NCBI GenBank assembly: GCA_027483745.1
Contig: JAIXTZ010000107.1
Span: 1-20,863 of the forward strand
Reading direction: 5' to 3'
Origin: Lysobacteraceae bacterium
GTDB lineage: Bacteria; Pseudomonadota; Gammaproteobacteria; Xanthomonadales; Xanthomonadaceae
Length of the DNA stretch: 20,863 nucleotides
Part shown: positions 19,498-20,863 of the stretch, piece after piece
How positions within the stretch are numbered: position 1 is the first letter of the stretch
How the letters are laid out: each line of letters begins with the position of its first letter
Made by a program: the position numbers and the translations under genes
Notes under the pieces: model-generated
What the model was told of the DNA's origin: nothing
What the model saw: only the letters and a program-made list of their open reading frames with translations
Database searches by the model: none

Positions 19498-20340
19498 TCA
19501 GTCCTCGGCCTTCGCCGCACCGACGACGATGCGCCCCGGCACCTGGTGTACGCGCGGCTCCGGGCCGAGCTCGAGCGCCGTGAGCTTGCCGCCCCACACC
19601 GCGCCGGTGTCGAGGCCGTGCACGCCAAGGCCCTGCATCAGCCCCAGCGTGCTCCAGTGGCCGAACACCACCGGCATCTCGCGCTCGACCGTGCCGGGTA
19701 CCGAGAACCATGGGTAGAGCCCGGCCTTCTGCGTGCCTGGCCGCCCCTTTTCCTCGAAGGCGATGCGTCCGGCCGTCGTGCAGTAACGCATACGAGTGAA
19801 GATGTTGATGATCGCGCGCCAGCGATCGACGCCTTCGAGCTTCGGAGACCAGTTCGGCTTGTCGCCATACATGTTCTTCAGCAGGCGTGCGCCGCCTTCG
19901 CCCTGCAGGCGCTCCTCGACCTCTCTCGCGCGCGCCTCGGCGATCTTGATCGTCCACTTCGGGCCGAGGCCGGCGTGCACCATCGCGAAGCCGAGCTCGC
20001 GGTCGACGTGCATCAGCTTCTGCGCGCGCAGCCACTCGATCAGCGTCGGCGCATCGTCGTCGAACAGCACGCGCTGCAAGTCGGGATTCACCCGGCGCTG
20101 CTCGTCGGGGCGGCGCCCGGCGATCGCCAGCAGCGACAGGTCATGGTTGCCCAGCGTCACCACGATGTGTTCGCGCAAGCTGTGCAGCAGCTTCAGCGTT
20201 TCCAATGACTGCCCGCCGCGATTGACGAGGTCGCCGCAGAACCACAGTCGGTCCTTGGCCGGGTCGAAGCGGATGGCGTCGAGCAGGCGCAGCAGGATGT
20301 CGTGGCAGCCCTGCAGGTCGCCGATGGCGTAGGTCGCCAT
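19498..20340 (-). CDS. apaH: Symmetrical bis(5'-nucleosyl)-tetraphosphatase
   Basis: ApaH splits diadenosine tetraphosphate (Ap4A) into two ADP and also removes Np4 caps from RNA in E. coli. The 280 residues carry the calcineurin-type metallophosphatase blocks GDLQGC (7-12), GDLVNRG (36-42) and GNHD (64-67), and downstream metal ligands in MVHAGLGPKW (120-129) and FGHWS (226-230). The first block has Gln where E. coli has His (GDVHGC), a variant common in other gammaproteobacteria. Its ATG overlaps the apaG stop by one base (TGATG on the minus strand), so the pair is coupled as in enterobacteria. It converges on folA with only six bases between the stop codons. Confidence 0.96.
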   Translation of the reverse strand: MATYAIGDLQGCHDILLRLLDAIRFDPAKDRLWFCGDLVNRGGQSLETLKLLHSLREHIVVTLGNHDLSLLAIAGRRPDEQRRVNPDLQRVLFDDDAPTLIEWLRAQKLMHVDRELGFAMVHAGLGPKWTIKIAEARAREVEERLQGEGGARLLKNMYGDKPNWSPKLEGVDRWRAIINIFTRMRYCTTAGRIAFEEKGRPGTQKAGLYPWFSVPGTVEREMPVVFGHWSTLGLMQGLGVHGLDTGAVWGGKLTALELGPEPRVHQVPGRIVVGAAKAED

Positions 20341-20720
20341 CAGTGCAGCGTCCGCGGGATGCTGAGCGCAAAGGGCGCGATCTCGGCATCGAACTCGGTG
20401 CCGTCGTCGGCGAGCATCTGGTAGCTGCCGCGCATCTGGCCGCAGAAGGTTTCGAGGACGGCGCCCGAGGTGTATTCGAATTCGCCGCCGGGCTTGAGCC
20501 AAGGCTGTTGCCCGACGACACCTTCGCCCACCACCTCCTGCACCTTGCCGTTGGCGTCGGTGATCAGCCAGCGACGCGACAGCAGGCGCGCTGGCACGTC
20601 GCCGGTGTTGGCGATGCGGATGGTGTACGCGAACACGTAGCGGCCTTCGTCGGGCGCGCTCTGTTCGTCGAGGAAGCGGGTGGCGACGGCTACCGCGATG
20701 GCATAACGGGGGTTGGGCAT
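20340..20720 (-). CDS. apaG: ApaG domain protein (DUF525, Co2+/Mg2+ efflux-associated)
   Basis: ApaG is a small beta-sandwich protein of uncertain function, linked genetically to Co2+ tolerance and Mg2+ efflux and usually encoded beside apaH. The 126 residues cover the whole family fold: [20 protein letters not shown] (28-47), [20 protein letters not shown] (49-68), [20 protein letters not shown] (80-99) and the C-terminal [12 protein letters not shown]. The ATG at 20720 is the only sensible start; no strong ribosome-binding site precedes it, suggesting coupling to upstream rsmA. The distance to rsmA is 13 bases if rsmA once ended at the TAA (20734-20736), or 64 bases with the observed TAG (20785-20787). 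Confidence 0.96.
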   Translation of the reverse strand: MPNPRYAIAVAVATRFLDEQSAPDEGRYVFAYTIRIANTGDVPARLLSRRWLITDANGKVQEVVGEGVVGQQPWLKPGGEFEYTSGAVLETFCGQMRGSYQMLADDGTEFDAEIAPFALSIPRTLH

Positions 20721-20784
20721 GCCGGGATTTTACTTAAAGCGTGTCGGCTTCCGGGGGCTGGATGCCGGCATCGATGAGTTGGTT

Positions 20785-20863
20785 CTACAGCGTGATGTAT
20801 GCCTCGACCGGCACGGCCTCGGCGCTCGCGCCCGGATCGATGCCGGCGGCGCGGATGGCCTCG
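20785..20863 (-). CDS. rsmA: 16S rRNA dimethyladenosine transferase RsmA, C-terminal end (partial)
   Basis: RsmA (KsgA) dimethylates two adenosines in the 3' hairpin of 16S rRNA. Only the last 25 codons are in the window. They read EAIRAAGIDPGASAEAVPVE then AYITL, matching the family's C-terminal pattern (E. coli has [20 protein letters not shown]). Position upstream of apaG-apaH agrees with the gammaproteobacterial gene order. The frame meets TAG at 20785-20787, but after it continues for 16 more plausible codons (NQLIDAGIQPPEADTL) to a TAA at 20734-20736. The family usually goes on past this point, including an Asn-x-Leu just like the NQL seen after the TAG. The TAG is therefore probably a recent nonsense change, or a sequencing error, that trims the final helix. 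The rest of the gene is outside the window. Confidence 0.8.
   Translation of the reverse strand, partial: EAIRAAGIDPGASAEAVPVEAYITL

Overview
The window is about 20.9 kb of dense, very GC-rich bacterial chromosome. The gene set fits a gammaproteobacterium of the Xanthomonadales/Lysobacterales type. It combines GTP-dependent PEP carboxykinase, a large TonB-dependent receptor, the rsmA-apaG-apaH order known from gammaproteobacteria, and lgt-thyA-folA converging on apaH. The taxonomic call is inference from gene content and order, not a database match. I see no tRNA, rRNA, CRISPR array, insertion sequence, phage gene or attachment site. The longest stretch without a gene is 6543-6756 (214 bases), which holds a strong terminator, so no gap exceeds 300 bases.

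Layout, left to right. (1) 1-3413, plus strand: the 3' part of pckG, an HDAC-family deacetylase, and a secreted DUF4097-type protein whose start overlaps the deacetylase gene. A long stem-loop with a T-run lies across the deacetylase start codon. (2) 3582-6542, plus: a 986-residue TonB-dependent receptor with its own leader and terminator. (3) 6757-8733, minus: an unrecognised exported protein and hslO (Hsp33). (4) 8818-11035, plus: mtgA, a GT2 polyprenyl-phosphate-type glycosyltransferase (4-base overlap with mtgA), and a CBS-pair protein with its own promoter. (5) 11090-12907, minus: a two-gene unit of a DUF533/TerB-like protein and a GYF_2-AIM24 protein. (6) 13067-19491, plus: a tight seven-gene run, dgkA, terC, rlmI, a GAF-GGDEF-EAL protein, lgt, thyA and folA. 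(7) 19498-20863, minus: rsmA (C-terminal end only), apaG and apaH.

How the genes work together. Much of the window is envelope and core housekeeping: outer-membrane uptake (TonB receptor), peptidoglycan polymerisation (MtgA), lipid-linked sugar transfer (GT2), lipid recycling (DgkA) and lipoprotein maturation (Lgt). ThyA and FolA form the dTMP/tetrahydrofolate cycle. RlmI and RsmA modify rRNA, ApaH hydrolyses Ap4A, and Hsp33 protects proteins under oxidative stress.

No unmistakable new multi-gene system is visible. The points most worth a second look are the stem-loop that buries the deacetylase start codon, an in-frame TAG close to the end of rsmA, the AIM24/TerB-like pair facing dgkA-terC, and a c-di-GMP protein with a degenerate GGDEF site but intact EAL site built into the lgt-thyA-folA run.
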